Source: Desulfobacteraceae bacterium (GTDB taxonomy: Bacteria; Desulfobacterota; Desulfobacteria; Desulfobacterales; JAABTS01). From it: a stretch of DNA of 64,000 bases. The stretch's first letter is position 1; every line of letters begins with the position of its first letter. Both the position numbers and the translations under genes were made by a program. Positions 11,635 through 20,011 of the stretch are shown here, in pieces. The DNA is taken from the NCBI GenBank assembly GCA_011389735.1, contig JAABTS010000002.1:1-64000 (forward strand). The letters are read 5' to 3'. Under the pieces are notes generated by a model. That model made no database searches. It was given only the letters and a program-made list of their open reading frames with translations, and was not told the origin of the DNA.

Positions 11635-13953
11635 TCAGCGTTGACGGTGGATGGAAAAATAAATCGACCGCTCAATGACGCTCATCATCAATGGAATATC
11701 TTCCACGGGCGCGCCCCTGTGGAATTCACGGGCCAGGATCAGAAATTTTTCCCATTTGAACGGAGGCCGGCCAATGCACGATTTGGCCCACAGCGCCATC
11801 CACAGGAGCCGTTCGAACCAGAGTTCCCTTTTATTTTCGAAGAATTCGGTAATTTGTGTGTTAAAGTCGTTTCGGGGGCTTTTACCGGCTTCGACGATAT
11901 CGTCGATATCGTCGATATCGATGATGTGGTCAAGTCCGGCGTCGTCTTCGAACCAGGATGACGCGAACGTTTCCTCGTCCGGCCAGTGTTTGCTTTCGGA
12001 CAGTACTTTGGAAACGTAGGCCGGTTTCAGGGTTTTGGGGTCGGCCTCCGATTCCATCCGTTTCAATTCCGCGTCATAGTCCAGCGGTTCGGGATGCCAG
12101 TAGGTTTTTCCGATTGATTCGGCTACTTCGAGCAATTCCGGGGGCGGCGGCGTATCGTTTTGGACGCCGGTCCATAGAAAGTGTGCGGTGAGCCGGTGGA
12201 AATATTCGGGATCTGTTTTGACCGTCAGGATGGATTGGGAAATATCCCCATAAATGGCGTTCATTTCGGATTTGTTCAGCCCTTTTCGAACCCAGGCCTC
12301 CCGGACGCCTTCCGTCTGTCGAACCATTATTCCGCTGAGAGTGAATTTTCGTTTTTCCGAGGTAAACACCCATGCGCCCTGTATTCCGGAGCCGTCGAAT
12401 GTCGATACGCTGGCTTCGCCGAATGTGGAATTGGGCATTGGGGCGCATTCGACCCGGGCGGATCGGATGCGTTTGATCAGGGCGTCCAGTCCGGGGCGTT
12501 CATCTTCAGGAAGCCAGTTTCGAAGGCCGATCATTCGCCGGAAGGTTTCCGGGGAAACCGTGCTTTCGTCGGTGAATTCATTGAAAATCATCGGCACATG
12601 GCTTCGCACCTCCGGATCCGGGTGGAGCAACATCAGGCCGGCGAAATCGCGGATAATGGAGTGTTTGGACGCCGCCATTTCGGCGATGATGCTCAACTGG
12701 CCTTCCGGCGGAAGAATGGTCATTTCCGCCATAACGAAATCCAGCAATTCAAAAGGGGTTTGAAATCCGTCGGCGATAATAGCGTCGAACATCCGTTCCA
12801 GGCCCGAGGACCCTCCTTTGGACGTAAACCGGCTGTAATAAGTCGCCAGTTCCTCGCTTTTTTCCTTGATGTCCGGGTGGATTTCCAGCCCCGCCCGGTA
12901 AAGCGCTTGAAGCAGATCGGATTGAACCCGCGTGTCCACGTTTACCTGGAACGCGCGTTCAGCAATTTTTTTCTGGATTTTTTCCGATGTTTTTTCAGCC
13001 CATGCACGGTTTCGTTCCACGGAATAGCGGATTTCGGTCAAAGCTTCCTCCATGAGGATCACTCCGGCCTCGTATTCGGGGCTCAATTCGGGTTCCAGGC
13101 CGCCGGTCGGCGAATACTTGTCGAGAAGTTCCGATAACAGCGAAAACACGATATCCGGATTGCTCGCAATATGATTCTTGGTTTTCACGTCCACCGGGTT
13201 TTCACCCGGTTCGTTTTTCAACCGGGCGGCGGTCCCCCTGATCAGCTTTGAAGCTCCGGATTGCTGTTTCGAGGATTTTGTTTTCTTTTTTTTCCCGGAC
13301 TTCGATTTTTTGCCGGCTTTTTTTGGAGGGATCGAAGGGGGCGGCGGTTCGTCATCAAACAGGTATTCGTCGAACAGATCGTCATCTAACATGTCCTCGT
13401 CGAACAAATCGTCGTCGAGATAATCGTTTTCCAGGGCTTCGCCGAGTTCATCGATCAGGTTTTTCAAAAATACGTTCACATCCTTAGCCTGCCTATCCGG
13501 CAAAGGGCCCGGTTCCAGCACCGACCTTTTCTTTCCAGGCTTTTTGAACCGTTTTCCCTGATACGGTGTTTTCTCGACCGCCTCCTTGAACATGATGTAA
13601 TGGTCTTGCAGTTGCTCCAAATAATCCGGTTCACGATTGATGATATCGACAAAGGCCTGAATGAACAGGTCGGCGTATTCGGACTGGGGGTTCCAGGGAT
13701 CCAGAAAAGGGCCCGGTTCAGGGCCCTGGGGGTCAAACCCCATATTGATGGCGGCCATGGAACGATTTTCGGCCTGGGAGTGTACGGATATCATCACCCG
13801 CCGGCAGTCACAGTTTTTTCTTTCGCAATAGATTTCCATGAAGAAGTACAGGCCGGGGGGAGGAGAATCCTCCTCGTCGTTGTTTGGATGAACTTTCAGT
13901 ACACGAGTTTCTTTTTCGGCGATATCGGGAAATAATGTGTGGAATGGTTTCAT
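11635..13953 (-). CDS. Unrecognised 772-aa acidic protein
   Basis: I do not recognise this family. Near the N-terminus (about residues 38-48) is a short cysteine cluster, CERKNCDCRR, that could bind a metal. Residues about 185-215 are a repetitive acidic stretch built on D-L-F-D-E units, followed by a lysine-rich linker (KKAGKKSKSGKKKKTKS). The remaining two thirds look soluble and helical, with a second Asp/Ile repeat (DIDDIDDI) near residue 680. There is no signal peptide or membrane segment. It stands alone, flanked by repeat-rich gaps, with family A immediately upstream. The length, open frame and protein-like composition support a real gene; no function can be assigned. Confidence 0.75.
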   Translation of the reverse strand: MKPFHTLFPDIAEKETRVLKVHPNNDEEDSPPPGLYFFMEIYCERKNCDCRRVMISVHSQAENRSMAAINMGFDPQGPEPGPFLDPWNPQSEYADLFIQAFVDIINREPDYLEQLQDHYIMFKEAVEKTPYQGKRFKKPGKKRSVLEPGPLPDRQAKDVNVFLKNLIDELGEALENDYLDDDLFDEDMLDDDLFDEYLFDDEPPPPSIPPKKAGKKSKSGKKKKTKSSKQQSGASKLIRGTAARLKNEPGENPVDVKTKNHIASNPDIVFSLLSELLDKYSPTGGLEPELSPEYEAGVILMEEALTEIRYSVERNRAWAEKTSEKIQKKIAERAFQVNVDTRVQSDLLQALYRAGLEIHPDIKEKSEELATYYSRFTSKGGSSGLERMFDAIIADGFQTPFELLDFVMAEMTILPPEGQLSIIAEMAASKHSIIRDFAGLMLLHPDPEVRSHVPMIFNEFTDESTVSPETFRRMIGLRNWLPEDERPGLDALIKRIRSARVECAPMPNSTFGEASVSTFDGSGIQGAWVFTSEKRKFTLSGIMVRQTEGVREAWVRKGLNKSEMNAIYGDISQSILTVKTDPEYFHRLTAHFLWTGVQNDTPPPPELLEVAESIGKTYWHPEPLDYDAELKRMESEADPKTLKPAYVSKVLSESKHWPDEETFASSWFEDDAGLDHIIDIDDIDDIVEAGKSPRNDFNTQITEFFENKRELWFERLLWMALWAKSCIGRPPFKWEKFLILAREFHRGAPVEDIPLMMSVIERSIYFSIHRQR

Positions 13954-14009
13954 TGAAGTTCACTTTTCAAAGCGCCCCAAGAGGCGCGTGACAATTTTTA
14001 ATAATATGC

Positions 14010-14106
14010 TCTTCCGGAAATTGAATTTCACTGGGTAGCCTGCCGGGGATATACGAACAGTATTATCCCGGGCCGGCCGCCTTGTAAAATGTAATTTCTG
14101 AAAACC
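14010..14106. repeat. Complete family-A palindromic element
   Basis: The left end (ttccggaaattgaatttcac) and the right end (gtaaaatgtaatttctgaaa) are near inverse complements. The centre carries gcctgccggggatat and tcccgggccggc. It fills the gap between the 772-aa gene and the stop of cobA/hemD and is a good type copy of the family. Confidence 0.85.
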
Positions 14107-14118
14107 CGTACACGCGGG

Positions 14119-15654
14119 TCATGGCCGATAATGGTTCAAAATCGCTTCGCAAAGCCCGGGTATAGTGTATGTTCGAGCCGTTATATCGACGTTGAACCCC
14201 ATATTTTCCGCCGTTTCGGAAGTGATAGGACCGATGGACGCGGTTTTGACTCCTTCCATCAGGGATTTCATAAGCGTTTCATCTTCGGGCAGCAGCTTCC
14301 GGAAATTGGCGGCGGTCGATGAACTGGTGAACGTCACCAGATGCACCGATTTTTCTCCCAGGCGTTTAATGAGCCGGTCAGCGTTTTGATCCGCGAATAC
14401 GGTTTTGTAAACTGGAACTTCGGTCACCAGGGCGCCTGATTCCCGCAGTTTTTCCGGAAGGATTGGCCTGGCGTCCAGAGCCCTGGGGATCAGCACTTTT
14501 TTTCCATGCATATCCCGGTTTTCAAAGGCCGCCACAACCGATTCGGCCCGGTAGCTATCCGGCAGAACGTCTGTTTTCAGGCCGTAGGCCGCCATTTTTT
14601 CCGCTGTGGAGGGCCCGATGGCCGCTGTCCGTATTCGGCCCAGCGCCCGGGTGTCCAGCCCCAATTCGTTCAACCGGTCGAAAAAGCGGATCACTCCGTT
14701 TACACTGGTGAAAATTATCCAGTCGTAGTCGGCGACGGAATTGACGGCTGCGTCCAGAGGCCCTATGTCGTCCGGAGGCGTTACCCGGATGGTCGGGCAT
14801 TCCAGGCATTCGGCGCCCAGATCGGAAAGTTGTTTCACCAGATCGCCCGCCTGGGCCCGGGCCCGCGTCACCACGATGGTTTTTCCGAAAAGGGGTCTGT
14901 TTTCAAACCATTTGAGTTTATCTCGAAGCCCGGCGACCTTACCCACCACAACCACGGCGGGCGCCTTGATCCCGGCTTCGACCGTCCTGTGTTGAATATC
15001 GCCCAGCACGCCGGACACCGTGATCTGCCCCGCCATGGTTCCCCATCGCACCACCGCCGCCGGCGTTTGCGCCGACAGCCCGTTTTCCATAAGCCGTTCG
15101 ACAATACGAGGAAGGTTTTTGATTCCCATAAGAAACACGATCGTGCCGATTCCTTTGGCCAGAGACGCCCAATCTATGCTGGATTCTTCCTTGAGGGGAT
15201 CTTCATGGCCGGTTACGAACGCGAGGGTGGATGTGAAATCGCGATGGGTTAGAGGAATGCCGGCGTAGGCCGGCGCCGCTACGGCCGACGTCACTCCCGG
15301 CACGATATCAAAAGGAATTCCGTTATCCGCCAGGACTTCAGCCTCTTCGCCGCCTCTTCCGAAAATGAACGGATCGCCTCCCTTCAAGCGGGTTACCGTC
15401 AAACCGGCCATGGCTTTTTCAACGATCAGGGCGTTGATCCGGTCCTGGGCCATCGTGTGATCGCCTCCACGTTTTCCCACATATATGATTTCCGCATCCT
15501 CCCGCGCATAATCCAGAAGCGGCGGAGACGCCAGGTAGTCGTAAATGAGAACGTCGGCCCCGCGGATACAGTCACGCCCCTTCAAGGTGATCAGCCCCGG
15601 ATCGCCGGGCCCGGCTCCCACAAGATAAACTTTGCCCATTTCGGTTGTTTTCAT
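14119..15654 (-). CDS. cobA-hemD: Uroporphyrinogen-III C-methyltransferase / uroporphyrinogen-III synthase fusion
   Basis: From the start at 15654 the protein is 511 aa. Residues 1-245 are an SUMT domain (KVYLVGAGPGDPG, TRLKGGDPFIFGRGGEEAE) that methylates uroporphyrinogen III at C2 and C7 to precorrin-2. Residues about 250-510 are a HemD-type synthase (GKTIVVTRARAQ, IIFTSVNGV) that closes hydroxymethylbilane to uroporphyrinogen III. A longer reading frame extends upstream to 15861, but it overlaps hemC by 200 bp, whereas the ATG at 15652-15654 overlaps the hemC stop as ATGA, so I chose that. The fusion channels hydroxymethylbilane from the adjacent HemC towards siroheme, B12 and, in sulfate reducers, heme. 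Confidence 0.95.
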   Translation of the reverse strand: MKTTEMGKVYLVGAGPGDPGLITLKGRDCIRGADVLIYDYLASPPLLDYAREDAEIIYVGKRGGDHTMAQDRINALIVEKAMAGLTVTRLKGGDPFIFGRGGEEAEVLADNGIPFDIVPGVTSAVAAPAYAGIPLTHRDFTSTLAFVTGHEDPLKEESSIDWASLAKGIGTIVFLMGIKNLPRIVERLMENGLSAQTPAAVVRWGTMAGQITVSGVLGDIQHRTVEAGIKAPAVVVVGKVAGLRDKLKWFENRPLFGKTIVVTRARAQAGDLVKQLSDLGAECLECPTIRVTPPDDIGPLDAAVNSVADYDWIIFTSVNGVIRFFDRLNELGLDTRALGRIRTAAIGPSTAEKMAAYGLKTDVLPDSYRAESVVAAFENRDMHGKKVLIPRALDARPILPEKLRESGALVTEVPVYKTVFADQNADRLIKRLGEKSVHLVTFTSSSTAANFRKLLPEDETLMKSLMEGVKTASIGPITSETAENMGFNVDITARTYTIPGLCEAILNHYRP

Positions 15655-16580
15655 ATATCGCCTGTCAATTCCTTGAGTATCCGGCCCGCGCCTTTTCGGA
15701 TCAGCATTTCCGCCAGCGCCGTTCCGACCGTTTTGGTTTCGGTTTCTCCTCCGGACAGGGTCTCCCGGATGTATCTGCCGGCGTTTATATCCGACACCAC
15801 GCCGTCCAGGGAGAACCGTCCGTTTTCGAGGACGCCCAGGGCGGCGATGGGAGTCTGACACCCGCCTTCCAGCGTTTTCAAAAATGCGCGTTCGCCCAGA
15901 ACGATCCGGTGAGTGGGATCATGATCCAGCCGCCCAATAAGGGATTCCGTTTCAGGATCGTTTTCCCTGATTTCGATGCACAGGGCGCCCTGGCCGACCG
16001 CGGGCAGCATGACCTCGGGGTTCAGGTATTCCGTGATCCGGCGAGCCAGCCCCATGCGCTTTACGCCGGCCGCGGCCAGTACGATTGCGGACAAATTTTC
16101 CGATTCTAGCTTCGATAACCGCGTGTCCAGATTACCGCGCAGCGGCACGATTTCGAGGTCGGGCCGGAACCGTTTTAACTGGGCTTCGCGCCTTAGGCTG
16201 CCGGTGCCCACCTGCGCCTCCGGCGGCAGATCCTTCAGCCCGGCGCCGGTTCGTGAAATGAGTACGTCCCTGGGATCTTCACGCTCCGGAACCGCGCCGA
16301 TATAAAGGCCCTCCGGGATGTCGGCCGGCATGTCCTTCATGCTGTGCACCGCCAGATCCACGTCCCCGTTCAACAGCGCCTCCTCAATCTCCTTGACGAA
16401 CAAGCCCTTGCCGCCGATCTTCGCAAGCGGCGTGTCCAGAATTTTATCCCCCCGGGTTTTGATCGGAACCAGTTCGACGGTCAAACCCGGAAATTGTTCC
16501 AGGAGCGCGTTTTTGACCCATTCCGCCTGCCAGAGCGCCAGCTTACTGCTTCGAGTCCCTATACGGAGCCTTTTTTTCAT
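15651..16580 (-). CDS. hemC: Hydroxymethylbilane synthase (porphobilinogen deaminase)
   Basis: This 309-aa enzyme joins four porphobilinogen molecules into hydroxymethylbilane. It starts with RIGTRSSKLALWQAEWV, contains DLAVHSMKDMP, and carries the dipyrromethane-cofactor cysteine in EGGCQTPIA near residue 241. Length is standard. The gene begins one base after the zinc-ribbon gene stop and ends in an ATGA overlap with cobA-hemD, so it is a translationally coupled tetrapyrrole unit. Confidence 0.97.
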   Translation of the reverse strand: MKKRLRIGTRSSKLALWQAEWVKNALLEQFPGLTVELVPIKTRGDKILDTPLAKIGGKGLFVKEIEEALLNGDVDLAVHSMKDMPADIPEGLYIGAVPEREDPRDVLISRTGAGLKDLPPEAQVGTGSLRREAQLKRFRPDLEIVPLRGNLDTRLSKLESENLSAIVLAAAGVKRMGLARRITEYLNPEVMLPAVGQGALCIEIRENDPETESLIGRLDHDPTHRIVLGERAFLKTLEGGCQTPIAALGVLENGRFSLDGVVSDINAGRYIRETLSGGETETKTVGTALAEMLIRKGAGRILKELTGDI

Positions 16581-16581
16581 A

Positions 16582-16812
16582 TCAATGCCCGCATCCCGCG
16601 CAACTGGAAGCCGAACAGCCTCCGCAAGAAGAATCCGCCGCCGCCGTTTTAACCGTCCGGCCGCCCTCCCCTTTGCTCATAAATCCGCAGGCGGACATCA
16701 GCTTATTGATCTTTTGCGAATTGCAGGACGGGCAGCCCGGCGTATCCGATCCAAACACAAGCGCTTCGAAATTCTTACCGCATTGTTCACAGTGATATTC
16801 ATAAATCGGCAT
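16582..16812 (-). CDS. FmdB-family zinc ribbon protein
   Basis: The 76-aa protein begins MPIYEYHCEQCGKNFE and contains a second CPSC pair, forming the four-cysteine zinc ribbon of the FmdB/CxxC-CxxC family. The C-terminus is rich in cysteine and glycine (SSCGGCSASSCAGCGH), a common tail in Desulfobacterota copies. An in-frame start exists at 16914, but the MPIYEY start is the family norm. The family is often described as a putative regulatory protein without firm function. It sits just before hemC. Confidence 0.88.
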   Translation of the reverse strand: MPIYEYHCEQCGKNFEALVFGSDTPGCPSCNSQKINKLMSACGFMSKGEGGRTVKTAAADSSCGGCSASSCAGCGH

Positions 16813-16890
16813 CGATGATGTCTCCTTCCATGATATTCGTATTGTATTTTTCCAGTCGTTTTCGGCGGTCGAACGATCCGGTGATATAAA

Positions 16891-17083
16891 GGTTTTCAGA
16901 AATTTAATTGGCATCCTTCATAAACCCAGGAAAGTGGTTGACACTTTCCAAGTCGGGATCGGGATCGCTATCGGGATCGAAACAATTCGCTCTCGATAGC
17001 GATAGCGATCCCGATCCCGATAGCGATCCCGATTTCAAAGTGTAAACTGACAGATGAAGGATGCCATTAAATTTCTCAAAAAG
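16891..17083. repeat. About 190-bp palindrome with a GGGATC-unit stem (family C1)
   Basis: The outer arms, ggttttcagaaatttaattg with gcatccttcat (16891-16921) and its near complement (17054-17083), enclose a second inverted pair made of gggatc/gcgatc units (16951-16980 against 16996-17034) around a short loop. It starts right after the stop codon of the gene ending at 17098 and lies in the only sizeable gap of this gene run. On the transcript it would fold into one long stem and could act as a barrier to decay or as an attenuator. The outer arms share the family-A end motif. Confidence 0.8.
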
Positions 17084-17097
17084 TATAAGCATCCTTT

Positions 17098-18075
17098 TTA
17101 AATCCGCAAGCCGGAACCGGCCGGGTCGTCGATCCCTTCGATCACCCCCGCCGCAATCAGCGGGATCAGGATTTCATGAGGCCCGGTAAGGTGAAAGCCC
17201 TTGCCTCCGGAGGCCGTCGGGCGGTTGACCACGTTGGTCATGGGCCGGTAATGGCGGATAAAGTCGAGATTGACGGTGGTGAATTTTTCGATCCGGTGTC
17301 CCAGGTTCCGAACCAGAGTCACCGCTTTAAGGAACACTTCCGGCAGGATGACAGCCGAACCGATGTTCATGTAAACCCCGCCCTCGATATCCGAAATGAC
17401 CGACGCAAAAATTCGAAAATCCCGGTGGCTTGCTTCGCCGGCCGCCGCCGGATCGAAATCCGGGTGCATATGGAGAATGTCCGTTCCCATGGCGATGTGT
17501 ACGGTGACCGGTATTCCGAGCCGCGCGGCCTCCGCGGTTATGCTCGTGTACGCCCGGTTAGGGAAGCCTTCGAGGATAGACCGGCCCACCGCCTCTCCCA
17601 AACCCAGGCCCTCCCGGCCCGCTTTTTTGACCGCTTCGCTTAAAAACACGCCGGTCTCCCTGGCCATGCCGAAACTGCCGTCGCCGATAGCCGCATCAAC
17701 ATCCTCGGACGTTTTCCCCGAAAACGCCAGCTCGAAATCGTGGATGATTCCCGCGCCGTTCATAGCCACCGCATTGACCACTCCCCGCTTCATCAGATCG
17801 ACGACCACCGGGTTCAACCCCACCTTGATCACATGAGCCCCCATGGCCATGACCACGGGACGCCGGTTTCGCCGCGCGTCACAGATCGACGCGACCACCC
17901 CCGTCAAATCCTTGGCCCCAAGAATGTCCGGAAGCCGCTTGAAAAAATCCGCAAGACCGCCGCCCGCGTTCCAGGGCGTGGCGAAATCGTTCGACGACAC
18001 TTTGCTTTTTCGGTCCGACAACGAATAGGTGGACAGGGAATCCAGGGAGATAGGGGAATAATCGTGTTTTTTCAT
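17098..18075 (-). CDS. Conserved Rossmann-like protein, possibly deoxyhypusine-synthase-like
   Basis: The 325-aa product has a glycine-rich VMAMGAHVIKVGLNP segment followed by AVAMNGAGIIHDFE, and a second block VTVHIAMGTDILHMHPDF with several histidines. This arrangement reminds me of the NAD-binding core of deoxyhypusine-synthase-type proteins, but I am not certain and the bacterial substrate would be unknown. An extended start at 18129 is possible; I chose ATG 18075 because it overlaps the gmhA stop as ATGA. It is the last gene of the selA run, before the palindrome. Confidence 0.7.
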   Translation of the reverse strand: MKKHDYSPISLDSLSTYSLSDRKSKVSSNDFATPWNAGGGLADFFKRLPDILGAKDLTGVVASICDARRNRRPVVMAMGAHVIKVGLNPVVVDLMKRGVVNAVAMNGAGIIHDFELAFSGKTSEDVDAAIGDGSFGMARETGVFLSEAVKKAGREGLGLGEAVGRSILEGFPNRAYTSITAEAARLGIPVTVHIAMGTDILHMHPDFDPAAAGEASHRDFRIFASVISDIEGGVYMNIGSAVILPEVFLKAVTLVRNLGHRIEKFTTVNLDFIRHYRPMTNVVNRPTASGGKGFHLTGPHEILIPLIAAGVIEGIDDPAGSGLRI

Positions 18076-18665
18076 TGAACGCCTCCGGTAAACGCATCGG
18101 GAAAAAGAGTCCGATCCACCAGCTCGCATAACAGATGGCCGATCAGAATATGGGTTTCCTGAATTCGGGCCGTAGTGTCCGATAACACCGGGATTACGAC
18201 ATCGGCCGATTCGGCGATTCGCCCGCCGCGGCCGGTCAGCCCGATCGTGTTGATTCCGGCGTCCTTCGCCGCCGTCAGCGCTCGCACCACATTCGGAGAA
18301 TCACCGCTTGTGCTGATCCCCAGCGCCACATCCCCCGGTCTTCCCAGAGCCGCAATCTGTTTGGAAAAAATTTCCTCGAAACTGAAATCATTGGCGATAC
18401 TGGTGATCGTGGACGTATCCGTGGTCAGCGCAAGCGCCGGCAAAGGTTTTCGGTCGATCCGAAACCGGTTCACGAATTCCGCCGCAATATGCTGCGCGTC
18501 CGCCGCGCTTCCCCCGTTCCCGAATATCATGATCTTGCGGCCGGCCACGATACACTCCGAACAATACCCGGCCGCAGCCAGAATCCGGTCCGTATACGTC
18601 CGGACCGATTCCCGCTTCACTCGAACGCTTTCCTCCAAAATATCCAAAACGACGTCTTCCATCAT
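18072..18665 (-). CDS. gmhA: Phosphoheptose isomerase (sedoheptulose-7-phosphate isomerase)
   Basis: The 197-aa SIS-domain protein has FGNGGSAADAQHIAAEFVNRF, ISTSGDSPNVVRAL and the C-terminal ETHILIGHLLCELV typical of GmhA. It converts sedoheptulose 7-phosphate to D-glycero-D-manno-heptose 7-phosphate for the lipopolysaccharide inner core. The frame opens with two methionines; the first overlaps the upstream stop as ATGA. No other heptose gene is nearby. Confidence 0.93.
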   Translation of the reverse strand: MMEDVVLDILEESVRVKRESVRTYTDRILAAAGYCSECIVAGRKIMIFGNGGSAADAQHIAAEFVNRFRIDRKPLPALALTTDTSTITSIANDFSFEEIFSKQIAALGRPGDVALGISTSGDSPNVVRALTAAKDAGINTIGLTGRGGRIAESADVVIPVLSDTTARIQETHILIGHLLCELVDRTLFPDAFTGGVQ

Positions 18666-20011
18666 CAGATCCCCTCGTCGGCCATCATTGTTTTAAGTGT
18701 TTCGATATCAATGGACGCATCATAACCCAGCCGGCGGGCCCGGGTCAATTCCGCCAGCGCGTCGTTGAACCGGCGCTGTTTCATATACAGCTTTCCCAGG
18801 CGGAACCGGTAGAGCCCGTTTTTGGGAGCGATTTCCACGCTGTGTTTGCAAAACAGGGTCGAAATTTCCGGATTTTCACCCTGAAGATCCAGTAAACACC
18901 CCAGCGCCGACAGCGATTCGGCGTCGTACGGATTGATCTTGACCGCCGTCTTGTAAGCCGCCGTCGCCTGATCCGTCTTGTTCAGGGCTTCATAGCATTT
19001 GCCCATCCATCGAAACAAAGGGTTGGAACGGGGATCGATCCTTTCCGCCCTGTTCAAATAATCGAGGGCCGATTCATAGGTTCCGCCGGAGTAATACATC
19101 CGGCCGATCTGATACAATACGTCAAACGTGGCCTCCCCGGCCGATTCCGCTTTAAGGAAACATTCGAGGGCTTTTTGGGGATCGTCGGCGGACAGATACA
19201 CCAGGCCGGCGTTGTAATGGGCCATGACGTCCCTGCCGTTGATTGCGGCCGCAGCCGTGAATTCAGCGAGCGCTTTTTCGGAAAGCCCCATCGAACCATA
19301 ACACACCCCAAGGCTGTTCCGCACGTTCAAATTTTCCGGGTCGATCTTCAACGCCGTCCTGTATTCCTCGGCCGCCCCTTCCATATCTCCGGCCTGGTAA
19401 AGATTGTCCCCGCTGATATTGAGCGTGACAGCATCAAACACCGCCGTACTCCCCGGCCCGAAAAAACGGGCGTGATCGATCGCTTTCCGGGCGTTTTCCA
19501 CGATCCGTCCTTTTTCAAAGTCTATCTGAGGATACACCGCAATACCCGCCGTCAGAGTTTCCTTGCGCTTTCCCGCGAACCGCTCCCGGATTCGGGACGA
19601 CGCTTCACGACACCTCGCCGTATCGGCCTCCGGAATCATGCAGACGAACAGATTTCGATCCGTAACCCCCCAGATCCCTTTCTCTTCCGTACACACCTCG
19701 TCAACGGTTTCGGCCACATCCGCCAGCAACCCCGCGGCGTAAGTTTTCTCCATGGTTTCATCCTTGCGCGCCACATTGTCGATCCGAATCGCCAGTACGC
19801 CGAATGCGGACAGATCCTCGGCCCAGGCCACGGCCGCATCCATAAACAATCCGCCAGTCAAAATATTCGGAAAACGCTGCGTCAACGTCCCCGGATCGAC
19901 CAGCGATTTGATAATGTTCTTTTCTTTTTTTATCGGGCAATCCGTTTTGTTCAACATGAATTCCCCGCCCGACTGCTTGTTTTTGAATATATGCGCATTG
20001 TCCGGCGTCAT
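18665..20011 (-). CDS. Degenerate GGDEF domain fused to TPR repeats
   Basis: In this 448-aa protein, residues about 50-205 follow the fold of a diguanylate cyclase domain: it has VLAIRIDN, then LTAGIAVYP and ENARKAIDHARFFG, the usual closing elements. The catalytic GG(D/E)EF loop is absent, with WGVTDRNLF in its place, so it cannot be an active cyclase. Residues about 210-440 are a run of some six TPR units (ALKIDPENLNVRNSLGVCYG and similar). The protein is probably a cytoplasmic scaffold or nucleotide sensor. Both ends overlap their neighbours by ATGA, so it is translationally coupled to selA and gmhA. Confidence 0.85.
   Translation of the reverse strand: MTPDNAHIFKNKQSGGEFMLNKTDCPIKKEKNIIKSLVDPGTLTQRFPNILTGGLFMDAAVAWAEDLSAFGVLAIRIDNVARKDETMEKTYAAGLLADVAETVDEVCTEEKGIWGVTDRNLFVCMIPEADTARCREASSRIRERFAGKRKETLTAGIAVYPQIDFEKGRIVENARKAIDHARFFGPGSTAVFDAVTLNISGDNLYQAGDMEGAAEEYRTALKIDPENLNVRNSLGVCYGSMGLSEKALAEFTAAAAINGRDVMAHYNAGLVYLSADDPQKALECFLKAESAGEATFDVLYQIGRMYYSGGTYESALDYLNRAERIDPRSNPLFRWMGKCYEALNKTDQATAAYKTAVKINPYDAESLSALGCLLDLQGENPEISTLFCKHSVEIAPKNGLYRFRLGKLYMKQRRFNDALAELTRARRLGYDASIDIETLKTMMADEGI

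Noticed and set aside
15655-15861. N-terminal extension of cobA-hemD
   Set aside because: The extra residues are Arg/Gly/Pro-rich, overlap hemC on the same strand, and the ATGA-coupled start at 15654 fits the SUMT family.
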